Shown in pieces: positions 24,972 to 32,894 of a stretch of 52,778 nt of DNA. The notes below the pieces were generated by a model. That model was not told the origin of the DNA, did no database searches, and worked only from the letters and a program-made list of their open reading frames with translations. How positions within the stretch are numbered: the stretch's first letter is position 1; every line of letters begins with the position of its first letter. The stretch comes from an uncultured Candidatus Neoarthromitus sp. (GTDB lineage: Bacteria; Bacillota; Clostridia; Clostridiales; Clostridiaceae), in NCBI GenBank assembly GCA_937890765.1, contig CALADQ010000013.1, positions 1-52,778 of the forward strand, given 5' to 3'. The translations under genes were made by a program, and so were the position numbers.

Positions 24972-25047
24972 AAGCATACCTCCGAAAATTAAAAGGTATA
25001 ATTTAAATCTTTACTTATTTTGCCCACTTATTTTAAAAATTATTAGT

Positions 25048-26034
25048 TTAATTAAGGAAAGAAGTTGTAATACTTAATCTAGAATCTATTTTGTGTTTTA
25101 AAGTGTTGTACATATTTAAAATTTTTGAGTATATTGAGTCGGTTTGCTCGTATATTTTTTGAATTTCCTCTTCAGTGAGCTCGTGTTCATCGGATAAATT
25201 TTCATTTTTAATAGAATATTTTAGCTTTAAGTTATATTCACCATACATTTCAAAAATTTCTTCAAGTTGGTGATACATGTCTAAACCTTCCTGAGGTATT
25301 GGAAGTTTTGAAAGCCTAGACTTTAAAGTTTTTAAAATATTAAGATTTTTTTCCAAAATATTTAATATTAGTTGGTAATCATACTTATTATCACGAGCTT
25401 TTACTAATTTATCGTTGATATTTTCAATTAAAGGGAGAAATTCATACATAATAGAATTAATTTCATTTATAAAATTGTTTAACTTTAAATTTGATATTGA
25501 GTTTATTTTTTCGGAATAAAAATTATTTTCGAAATTATTTTGAACTTCTGATATAGTATGTATAATTTCGGTTAAAATATTTGAACTTGCAGGAAGAGAT
25601 TTTAAACTAGATATTATTTGATCGTAATAATTTTTAAGTTCAGCAATATTTTCGTTTAGGGATTCATTAGAATTTTCATCATTTGATTGTAAATTCAGAA
25701 GTTGTTTTATATAAAGCTCAGATGAATTCATTAATTTATTGAAATTTTTTGTTTCGTGTAATTTCATTGAAGTGTTTATATTTTTCTTTGATTCTTGTAA
25801 TATGTATATTTTTTCTAGAGAAGCATTTATATTTTTTTTAGAATTAATACTATCATTTATTTCGTCATCTAAAACTTTATAAACATTATTTAAATGAAAA
25901 ATATATGAATCTAATTTGTGGTTTGGATTATGTTCTTTATGAATTATTAAAGAAATAATGAAACAACAAATAGAAAAGAAAATAATAAATAGAAGTATAG
26001 AAATTATTTTAAATAAATTTTTTTTAAGATACAA
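25048..26034 (-). CDS. Membrane-anchored helical protein of unknown function
   Basis: The product has 328 aa. A single hydrophobic segment near residues 8-31 is followed by about 295 residues with spaced leucine/isoleucine and many charged residues, consistent with an extracytoplasmic coiled-coil or helical-bundle domain. There is no enzymatic motif. The start is TTG 26034 after aaagggg; no ATG fits. It is transcribed divergently from cdaA. It could be an envelope structural or sensor protein, but no function can be assigned. Confidence 0.72.
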   Translation of the reverse strand: MYLKKNLFKIISILLFIIFFSICCFIISLIIHKEHNPNHKLDSYIFHLNNVYKVLDDEINDSINSKKNINASLEKIYILQESKKNINTSMKLHETKNFNKLMNSSELYIKQLLNLQSNDENSNESLNENIAELKNYYDQIISSLKSLPASSNILTEIIHTISEVQNNFENNFYSEKINSISNLKLNNFINEINSIMYEFLPLIENINDKLVKARDNKYDYQLILNILEKNLNILKTLKSRLSKLPIPQEGLDMYHQLEEIFEMYGEYNLKLKYSIKNENLSDEHELTEEEIQKIYEQTDSIYSKILNMYNTLKHKIDSRLSITTSFLN

Positions 26035-26121
26035 AGCTTTTCGCCCCTTTTAAAATCATTTAGTTTATTATATTATTGAGTTAGTTGATAAATTCTTTAA
26101 AAAGAAAAAAGAGGTAGGGAA

Positions 26122-26979
26122 TTGGAGTTTTTAAATACAATTTTAAATACTATTAAAAATGTAAGTGTACTTGATATAGTAGATATGTTAATAGTTGCGT
26201 ATGCTTTATATAAAGCATACATGCTTATAAAAGAAACTAGAGCAGAGCAATTATTAAAAGGAATTTTATTTATATTAGTTTTAATACCTATTAGTTATCT
26301 TTTAAAGTTAACAATGGTTTACACAATTCTGAAAAATACTTTAACAATAGGTGTTTTGACTGTGGTTATTTTGTTTCAACCTGAGATTAGAAAAGCTTTA
26401 GAGCATTTAGGTAGAAGTGCTTTTTCAGATAGGCATAATAATAGATATTATGAGTATGTGAATAATGATTTTATTATTGAAATATGTAAAGCTGTTGCGA
26501 ATATGTCTAATAAAAATGTTGGGGCTTTAATTGTAATTGAAAGAAATACGAAGCTTGGTGATATTGTTGAGAGTGGAACAATATTAAATTCTAGAGTTAG
26601 CTCTGAACTTATTGAAACTATATTTTTTCCAAACAGCGTGTTGCATGACGGCTCTATTATAATAAAAGATGGTTTAATAGAAGCAGCAGGTTGTTTCCTT
26701 CCTCTTAGTTATCAAAATGTTGACAAAAGTTTAGGAACTAGACATAGAGCAGCTTTAGGAATGTCCGAAGTTAGTGATGCAGCTATTATAGTTGTTTCTG
26801 AAGAAACGGGAATTATATCTTTGTTTGTAAACGGTAAGATGACTAGGAATTATGATTTTGAAAAATTGAAATCAATGTTAAGTAGGATGTTTTTGTATAA
26901 AAATCTGAAATCAGCATCATTAAAAGGCAGGGTAAAAGGTTGGATAAGAAAGAAAATAAAAATAAAACGCAGTTCTTAA
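26122..26979 (+). CDS. cdaA: Diadenylate cyclase CdaA
   Basis: CdaA makes c-di-AMP from two ATP at the membrane. It has 285 aa with three N-terminal transmembrane helices and a DAC (DisA_N) domain from about residue 100. The GTRHRAA motif is at 205-211. The usual DGA motif reads DGS here (residues 176-178). The start is TTG 26122, after gaggtaggg. It overlaps cdaR by 40 bases. c-di-AMP governs potassium and osmolyte balance and wall homeostasis. Confidence 0.93.
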   Translation: MEFLNTILNTIKNVSVLDIVDMLIVAYALYKAYMLIKETRAEQLLKGILFILVLIPISYLLKLTMVYTILKNTLTIGVLTVVILFQPEIRKALEHLGRSAFSDRHNNRYYEYVNNDFIIEICKAVANMSNKNVGALIVIERNTKLGDIVESGTILNSRVSSELIETIFFPNSVLHDGSIIIKDGLIEAAGCFLPLSYQNVDKSLGTRHRAALGMSEVSDAAIIVVSEETGIISLFVNGKMTRNYDFEKLKSMLSRMFLYKNLKSASLKGRVKGWIRKKIKIKRSS

Positions 26980-27899
26980 TTAAAATATTATGTTTTGTAA
27001 TATCTTTTATGCTTTGGATTTACGTATTCATAACATTAAATCCAGTATTGACAACTAAAGTTTATAACATACCTGTTAACATTATAAATAGTTTAAGTTT
27101 AAAGAAGAACGGGCTTATTGTCCTACCTAATCAAAAATTTACTGTTAATTTAACTGTTGAGGGAAATGCTTCGGATATTTATAATTTAAAGCCAGATAAT
27201 TTTGAAGTTTTTTTGGATTTGAGTTTGTATGACCTTGATAAGGGAGAGAACATTGTGAGAAGTTATATAAGGAGTATCCCTTCAAATATAACTGTTGCTA
27301 AACCAAGTGATTTAGATATAAAAATTTTAATAGATGAGTTTGTTGAGAAGAGAGTTCCAGTAGATAAATTAATAGAGAAACATAATACTCAAGGGTTTTA
27401 TTCGTTTGAACCAATAATAACTCCTGAATATGTAATAGTGTCTGGCGCATCTAAATTTGTAAATGAGGTTGACAAAGCTTTTGTAGCAGCAAGGTTTGAT
27501 GATCTTAAACAGGATACATATCAAAATTTAAAAGTTAAATTTTTAAGTAGGGATGGAAAGGAAATAAATGAATTTTTAGATATATATCCTGATGTTGTAG
27601 AAATGTATATTATGGTTAGAGCGATGAAAGATGTTGAAGTTGATGTTTCTTTCGTAAATAATATACCTGAAGGTTACAAACTTGAGAGCATTGATATAAT
27701 ACCAAAACAAATAAAAATAATTGGAACTGAGGATTCCATATCTAATATTTATAAAGTATCTTCTGATAATGTTGATTTATCAAAGATAACTGAAAATTCT
27801 ATTTTAGAGGTTCCTCTTAAAATATCTAGTGGAATTGAAACTATAGATAATAAAAAATCTGTTACAGTTAAAGTTAAAGTTAGTAAAATTTCCGAATAA
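26940..27899 (+). CDS. cdaR: CdaA regulatory protein CdaR (YbbR domains)
   Basis: CdaR controls CdaA activity at the cell surface. The product has 319 aa with one N-terminal transmembrane helix (about residues 13-33) and then repeated YbbR domains. Each contains the typical pattern of a VPVNI/VPV strand, P-x-x-V-x-V-x-G and a closing V-x-V strand. The start is TTG 26940, inside the end of cdaA, which implies coupling. Confidence 0.88.
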   Translation: MDKKENKNKTQFLIKILCFVISFMLWIYVFITLNPVLTTKVYNIPVNIINSLSLKKNGLIVLPNQKFTVNLTVEGNASDIYNLKPDNFEVFLDLSLYDLDKGENIVRSYIRSIPSNITVAKPSDLDIKILIDEFVEKRVPVDKLIEKHNTQGFYSFEPIITPEYVIVSGASKFVNEVDKAFVAARFDDLKQDTYQNLKVKFLSRDGKEINEFLDIYPDVVEMYIMVRAMKDVEVDVSFVNNIPEGYKLESIDIIPKQIKIIGTEDSISNIYKVSSDNVDLSKITENSILEVPLKISSGIETIDNKKSVTVKVKVSKISE

Positions 27900-27919
27900 A
27901 TATTTAATAAATTAAAAAA

Positions 27920-28150
27920 TTGAAAGAAGTGAGATATATTTATAAAGTTTTGTTTAGAGAGGAAAGGTGCAAAGGATGTACTCTTTGTAGTACATTTTGT
28001 CCTAAAAAAATAATTGATATGTCTAGCAATATTAATAAGTTAGGTTACTATGTTGCGCACATTACAGAAGAAAAAAAGAAAGATTGCATAGGATGTGGAT
28101 GCTGTTTTAGAATGTGTCCAGATTCTGTAATAACAATAATTGAAGAGTAA
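27920..28150 (+). CDS. korD: 2-oxoacid:ferredoxin oxidoreductase delta subunit (2[4Fe-4S] ferredoxin)
   Basis: This small protein (76 aa) carries two 4Fe-4S clusters. Each has CxxCxxCxxxCP: CKGCTLCSTFCP and CIGCGCCFRMCP. It passes electrons from the catalytic subunits encoded next to it. The start is uncertain. TTG 27920 has no good ribosome site, whereas gaagtgag (27926-27933) is well placed for an ATT codon at 27938, giving the family-like start YKVLFREERCKGC. Confidence 0.85.
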   Translation: MKEVRYIYKVLFREERCKGCTLCSTFCPKKIIDMSSNINKLGYYVAHITEEKKKDCIGCGCCFRMCPDSVITIIEE

Positions 28151-28164
28151 AAGGAGTGTGTGTT

Positions 28165-29262
28165 TTGAAATCATTAATTAAAGGTTGTGAAGCTTTAGGT
28201 ATGGCCACTATAGATTCAGGATGTCATGCATTTTTTGGTTATCCTATAACGCCACAGACTGAGCTTGTTGCATATTTATCAAAAAAAATGCCTGAGAATA
28301 ACAGGTTAATCATTCAAGCTGAAAGTGAAATTTCTGCTATAAATATGGTTTATGGGGCAGCAGCGGCAGGGTTTAGAGTTATGACTTCAACTGCGAGTCC
28401 AGGTATGAGTTTGAAGGTAGAGGGAATATCGTATATAGCTGGATCTGAACTTCCTTGCGTTATAGTTAATGTTTGTAGAGTGGGTCCAGGATTAGGCGGA
28501 ATACAGCCTTCGCAACAAGATTATTTTTTTTGTACGAAAGCTTTAGGGCATGGTGGATTTAAGGTGATAGTTTTGGCACCTAATAGCGTTCAAGAAATAT
28601 ATGATTTAACAATGGAAGCCTTTGTTTTGGCTGATAAATATAGAAATCCTGTTATTATGTTTTTAGATGGAACTTTAGGACAAATGATGGAACCACTATC
28701 AATAAATAATCAAAATTCTAATGGAGTTGATTCCATTGAAGATATTAGGGCGTATAAACCTTGGAGTGCTAATGGAACTTTAGATAGGGAACATAGGAAC
28801 ATAGTACGTTCTTTGTATTTAGATAATAATGATCTTAAAGTTCAAATGGACAAGCTAAGAGAAAAATATTCCATAATGAAACAAGAGGTTAGGTTTGAAA
28901 GTATAGGATTTGATGTACATACTCATATAATTTTAGTTTGTTTTGGAATAGTTTCTAGAATATGTGAAAAAGCGAGAGAAGTTTTGAAAGAGCAAGGAAT
29001 AAATGTTTCAATTATAAGACCTATTACTTTGTGGCCTTTTCCTTATGAAGAAATTAGAAATAGAAGCAAGAGTTCAGAATATGGATTTTTATGTGTTGAA
29101 ATGAATTTTGGGCAAATGGTTGAAGATGTTGTTTTGGGTTGCAATGGAGAAAATAAAGTTTATTCATGTGCTATTGTTGAAGGTAGTATTATGGATCATA
29201 AAGATATAATTGAAAATGTTTCTAGAATTATTAAAGGAGAAAAATATGAATATAAAATTTAG
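28165..29262 (+). CDS. korA: 2-oxoacid:ferredoxin oxidoreductase alpha subunit
   Basis: KorA (365 aa) carries the pyrimidine-binding part of the thiamine-diphosphate enzyme that oxidatively decarboxylates a 2-oxoacid (2-oxoglutarate or a branched-chain oxoacid) to acyl-CoA with ferredoxin reduction. The FFGYPITPQTELVAYLS, AESEISAINMVYGAAAAG and TSTASPGMSLKVEG blocks are diagnostic. TTG 28165 is preferred over GTG 28156, which lies on the aaggag site. The end overlaps korB by 17 bases. The substrate cannot be told from sequence by eye. Confidence 0.88.
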   Translation: MKSLIKGCEALGMATIDSGCHAFFGYPITPQTELVAYLSKKMPENNRLIIQAESEISAINMVYGAAAAGFRVMTSTASPGMSLKVEGISYIAGSELPCVIVNVCRVGPGLGGIQPSQQDYFFCTKALGHGGFKVIVLAPNSVQEIYDLTMEAFVLADKYRNPVIMFLDGTLGQMMEPLSINNQNSNGVDSIEDIRAYKPWSANGTLDREHRNIVRSLYLDNNDLKVQMDKLREKYSIMKQEVRFESIGFDVHTHIILVCFGIVSRICEKAREVLKEQGINVSIIRPITLWPFPYEEIRNRSKSSEYGFLCVEMNFGQMVEDVVLGCNGENKVYSCAIVEGSIMDHKDIIENVSRIIKGEKYEYKI

Positions 29263-29977
29263 TCCATCAAATTCTATAGTTGATGTCAAAAATCATTATT
29301 GCCCTGGTTGTACTCATGGAATTATAAATAATATAATTGGTGAGGTACTTGAAGAATTAGGAATTTTAAGAACTACTGTAGGAATTGCTTCTGTTGGTTG
29401 TTCCGTATTCATATATGAATATTTAAAATGTGATTTTATAAGTGCTTCTCATGGTAGAGCTCCTTCTGTTGCAACTTCAGTTTCCAGATTACTTAAAGAT
29501 AGAGTTGTATTTACTTACCAAGGAGATGGAGATTTAGCGGCTATTGGAACAGGTGAAATAATACATGTAGCTTCAAGAGGAGAAAATATAGTTGTAATTT
29601 TTATAAATAATTGTACTTATGGAATGACAGGTGGACAGATGGCACCTACTACTTTAAAAGGTCAGATTACTGAAACTACACCAAATGGTAGAGATTATGA
29701 TGTTCATGGAAGACCTATTAAGGTATGTGAAATTCTTGAAAGTATAGAAGGTGTGAGATATTTAGAAAGAGTTTCTACTCATGATGTTTTTAATGTAAAA
29801 AAGACTAAAAGTGCTATAAAGAAAGCTTTTAATTACGTTAAAAATGGTGAGGGATTTTCCTTTGTGGAAGTTTTGTCAATATGTCCTACAAATTGGAAAA
29901 AGGATATTAAGCAATCATTTAAATGGGTTGAGGAAAATATGATTAAAGAGTTTCCTGTTAAGGTTTTTAAAGATTAA
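29246..29977 (+). CDS. korB: 2-oxoacid:ferredoxin oxidoreductase beta subunit
   Basis: KorB (243 aa) binds thiamine diphosphate pyrophosphate. NHYCPGCTHG near the start and the TPP motif GDGDLAAIGTGEIIHVASRGENI are clear, followed by NNCTYGMTGGQMAPTT. ATG 29246 has the aaaggag site located within korA; an in-frame ATG at 29210 would add 12 atypical residues. Confidence 0.9.
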   Translation: MNIKFSPSNSIVDVKNHYCPGCTHGIINNIIGEVLEELGILRTTVGIASVGCSVFIYEYLKCDFISASHGRAPSVATSVSRLLKDRVVFTYQGDGDLAAIGTGEIIHVASRGENIVVIFINNCTYGMTGGQMAPTTLKGQITETTPNGRDYDVHGRPIKVCEILESIEGVRYLERVSTHDVFNVKKTKSAIKKAFNYVKNGEGFSFVEVLSICPTNWKKDIKQSFKWVEENMIKEFPVKVFKD

Positions 29978-29993
29978 TTTAGAGGTAAAATTT

Positions 29994-30521
29994 ATGAATT
30001 TAGATATATTGTTTTCGGGATTTGGAGGACAAGGAATTTTATTTATATCAAAAATACTAGCATATTCTGCTTTGAACAGTGGTCTTAATGTAACTTGGTT
30101 GCCGTCTTATGGCCCAGAAATGAGAGGCGGAACTGCTAGTTGTTCTGTTGTTATAAGTGATGAAAAAATTTCTTCGCCAATAGTTTCAAATCCAAGGTAT
30201 ATGGTTGCTATGAATCAACCTTCTTTTGATAAATATTTTAGTAAAGTATCTGAAAATGGATTTATGTTGTTTAATTCAGATATAATTAAGAATGATTTTT
30301 TAAGAGAAAATATAGAGTATTTTAGTATACCTATTCAAACTATGGCGAGAAGTGTTTCTGAAAAAGTGTTTGGTAATGTTGTGATTTTGGGTTCTCTTAT
30401 TAAGCTTATAAAAGTAATATCTGCGGATTGTGTTCTAAATTCTCTCAAAGGGTATTCGTCAAAAAAATCTAATTTTAGTGATAGCGAGAAAGCCTTTAGG
30501 TTGGGGTATGATTTTTTGTAA
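29994..30521 (+). CDS. korC: 2-oxoacid:ferredoxin oxidoreductase gamma subunit
   Basis: KorC (175 aa) is the CoA-handling gamma subunit. It begins with the typical FSGFGGQGILFISKILAYSAL and contains TWLPSYGPEMRGGTASCSVVIS. It closes the korDABC order, the four-gene arrangement common in anaerobes. glmM starts 15 bp later on the same strand, suggesting one transcript. Confidence 0.9.
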   Translation: MNLDILFSGFGGQGILFISKILAYSALNSGLNVTWLPSYGPEMRGGTASCSVVISDEKISSPIVSNPRYMVAMNQPSFDKYFSKVSENGFMLFNSDIIKNDFLRENIEYFSIPIQTMARSVSEKVFGNVVILGSLIKLIKVISADCVLNSLKGYSSKKSNFSDSEKAFRLGYDFL

Positions 30522-30536
30522 AAGGAGTATTTTTTA

Positions 30537-31889
30537 ATGGGAAAGTTATTCGGTACAGATGGTATTAGAGGAATTGCCAATGTAAAACTTACTGGTGAGT
30601 TTGCTTACTTAATTGGAAGATATGGAGCTTATGTTTTAAGTGAAAATTCTAATAAACAAATGAAAATAGTTGTTGGTATGGATACGAGGATTTCGAGTTC
30701 GATGCTTGAACATGCAATATGTTCGGGAATTGCTTCATATGGAATTGAAGTTGTAAAAGTTGGGTATATTCCTACACCTGCCATAGCTTATTTGATACAA
30801 AAATATAATTTAATAGGAGGAGTTATGATATCGGCTTCTCATAATTCCTACGAATATAATGGAATAAAGTTTTTTGACGAAAATGGAATTAAATTGTGTG
30901 ATGAGTTGGAAGAAAAAATTGAAAATTTATATTTTAATGGTGGTGCATCTGTTAAATATAATTCTTCTATAGGAAATATAAATTCTTTAACTAATATGGT
31001 TCATGAATACAAAGATTTTTTGTTAAATTTTTTAGATGGAGTTTCTTTAAATGGATTTAAAATAGCTATAGATTGTGCTAATGGTGCTTCATATTTTGTA
31101 GCCAAAGAGGTTTTTAAAAATACGGGTGCGGAAGTTTTGTTTATAAATAATTCTCCAAATGGGACAAATATAAACGATAATTGTGGTTCAACTCACATGA
31201 ATCAGTTATGTGAATTTGTAGTTAAGAATAATTGTGATTTTGGATTTGCATATGATGGAGATGCTGATAGGTGTTTGGCTGTTGATAATTTTGGTAATAT
31301 TGTAAATGGAGATTTTATAATGGGTATAATCTCTATTTATTTTAAAGAAAAGGGAATTTTAAAAGGAAATACTTTAGTTGCGACAGTTATGAGCAATATT
31401 GGTTTGTATAAATCTTTAGAAGAGCATGGAATAAATATTTCTAAAGTTGGTGTTGGAGATAAATATGTTTTTCAGAATATGAATGAACACGGTTATGTTG
31501 TTGGTGGAGAACAATCTGGACATATAATTTTACTTAATAATAAAACTGGAGATGGAATTTTGACTTCTATTATTATAAGTAAAATAATAAGTGAGAAGAG
31601 ATTAACTTTAAGTGAGTTAGCCTCAGACATAAAAGAGTTTCCTCAAGTTTTGGTTAACGTAAATGTTAACGGTGGAAATAAAAAATTGTACATTGAGGAT
31701 GAGGAAATTTCAAATTTAATAGAATTTTATGAAAGCGAACTTTCAAATGAGGGTAGGATTTTAGTTAGAGATTCTGGAACGGAAGATTTAATCAGAATAA
31801 TGATTGAAGGAAAAGAAATTGATATTATTTCAAAGATGGCAAATCATATTTCTCAAGTTATAAAATCAAAGTTGTTAAAAAATGTGTAG
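30537..31889 (+). CDS. glmM: Phosphoglucosamine mutase
   Basis: GlmM converts glucosamine-6-phosphate to glucosamine-1-phosphate for peptidoglycan precursors. It has 450 aa, as expected. FGTDGIRGIAN at the start, the phosphoserine Ser101 in ISASHN, the metal loop DGDADRC and the C-terminal phosphate-binding RDSGTEDLIRIMIEG are intact. In Firmicutes glmM normally follows cdaA-cdaR and CdaA-GlmM interact. Here the kor genes are in between. The stop codon sits inside a terminator stem. Confidence 0.95.
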   Translation: MGKLFGTDGIRGIANVKLTGEFAYLIGRYGAYVLSENSNKQMKIVVGMDTRISSSMLEHAICSGIASYGIEVVKVGYIPTPAIAYLIQKYNLIGGVMISASHNSYEYNGIKFFDENGIKLCDELEEKIENLYFNGGASVKYNSSIGNINSLTNMVHEYKDFLLNFLDGVSLNGFKIAIDCANGASYFVAKEVFKNTGAEVLFINNSPNGTNINDNCGSTHMNQLCEFVVKNNCDFGFAYDGDADRCLAVDNFGNIVNGDFIMGIISIYFKEKGILKGNTLVATVMSNIGLYKSLEEHGINISKVGVGDKYVFQNMNEHGYVVGGEQSGHIILLNNKTGDGILTSIIISKIISEKRLTLSELASDIKEFPQVLVNVNVNGGNKKLYIEDEEISNLIEFYESELSNEGRILVRDSGTEDLIRIMIEGKEIDIISKMANHISQVIKSKLLKNV

Positions 31890-31912
31890 GAATATTTTTC
31901 TACACATTTTTT
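31877..31912. terminator. Bidirectional terminator shared by glmM and the convergent HAD gene
   Basis: Arms 31877-31889 (aaaaaatgtgtag) and 31900-31912 (ctacacatttttt) pair over 13 bp with a 10-base loop. The glmM stop TAG is the end of the left arm, and the TAG stop of the minus-strand gene is the start of the right arm. Confidence 0.92.
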
Positions 31913-32727
31913 AGTATAAATTCTTCTATTGCAAAGGCAACTCCATCTTCATCATTGCTTTTAGTTACATAGGTTGAAATATTTTTTATATTTTCTTCGG
32001 CGTTTGATGGAGCTATGGAGGTTCCAGCAAATTCTATCATTTCCAAATCGTTAAAGTTATCTCCAAAAACACAAATTTCATGTTTCGATAAATTTAAAAT
32101 TCTGCATAAATTTTGAACACCAATTCCTTTTGTAATTTTCGGAGGCATTATATCTAAAAGTTTGTAATCGGAAGAAACGATTGAAAGATTTTTAAAATTT
32201 TCTGTTAAAAGAACTTGAGTTTCTAATAGTTTTTTACGATTTGTTATATATGCAAGAGATTTTAAAAACTTTGTATCTGAATATTTATCCATATTATCAT
32301 TTAAAATTTCAATTTCACATCTATCTTCTTTTCTAGCGGTGTTATTGTACCTTTCTAAAAATTCTCTACGTGGATTGTTTTTAGTTGCTAATATTAAATT
32401 TTCAGAGTAGAAAAGGAAATCTATATTCAATGAATTAAAAAAGTGAAAAATTCTTTCCACTGTTTCAAAATCTAAAGTTTTCATGTAGTGGACTTTGTTA
32501 TCCATATCTCTTATTAATGAACCATTGCAAGATATTATTGGAAGATTTGATTGTATTTGTCTTTGGTACTTTCGTGCAAGCATATCTATTCGTCCAGTTG
32601 CGATTGTATATTTTATACCACATTCTTTTAATTTCCTTATTGAATCTAAAGTGCGATTAGTTATTTCTTTGTTTGAATTTAGCAAAGTACCATCTAAATC
32701 AAAAATACATAACTTAATATTTTTCAT
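31900..32727 (-). CDS. HAD-superfamily phosphatase, Cof subfamily
   Basis: The product has 275 aa. Motif I FDLDGT has its nucleophile at Asp10 and acid at Asp12. A Cof-type C2 cap is in the middle, and motif IV is GDNFNDLEM. Enzymes of this class dephosphorylate sugar phosphates, pyridoxal phosphate or flavin nucleotides. The substrate is unknown. Start ATG 32727 has a ggagatg site. It stands alone, convergent to glmM and divergent from the AbgT gene. Confidence 0.88.
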   Translation of the reverse strand: MKNIKLCIFDLDGTLLNSNKEITNRTLDSIRKLKECGIKYTIATGRIDMLARKYQRQIQSNLPIISCNGSLIRDMDNKVHYMKTLDFETVERIFHFFNSLNIDFLFYSENLILATKNNPRREFLERYNNTARKEDRCEIEILNDNMDKYSDTKFLKSLAYITNRKKLLETQVLLTENFKNLSIVSSDYKLLDIMPPKITKGIGVQNLCRILNLSKHEICVFGDNFNDLEMIEFAGTSIAPSNAEENIKNISTYVTKSNDEDGVAFAIEEFILKNV

Positions 32728-32894
32728 TTAAAATTCATCTCCAATTTATATAATTATGTTAAAAAAATGTTTTTTTTATTGAATTTTATATACTAATATT
32801 GAATAATTTCTATTTAAATATTAATATAGAATAACAATAACATTTTAAGTATAATTATATTTTAAATAATTTCAAAATGGAAGGAGCAATTGTT

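Noticed and set aside
32495..32731. 78-aa plus-strand ORF inside the HAD gene
   Set aside because: Antisense to the HAD phosphatase coding region and without a ribosome site.
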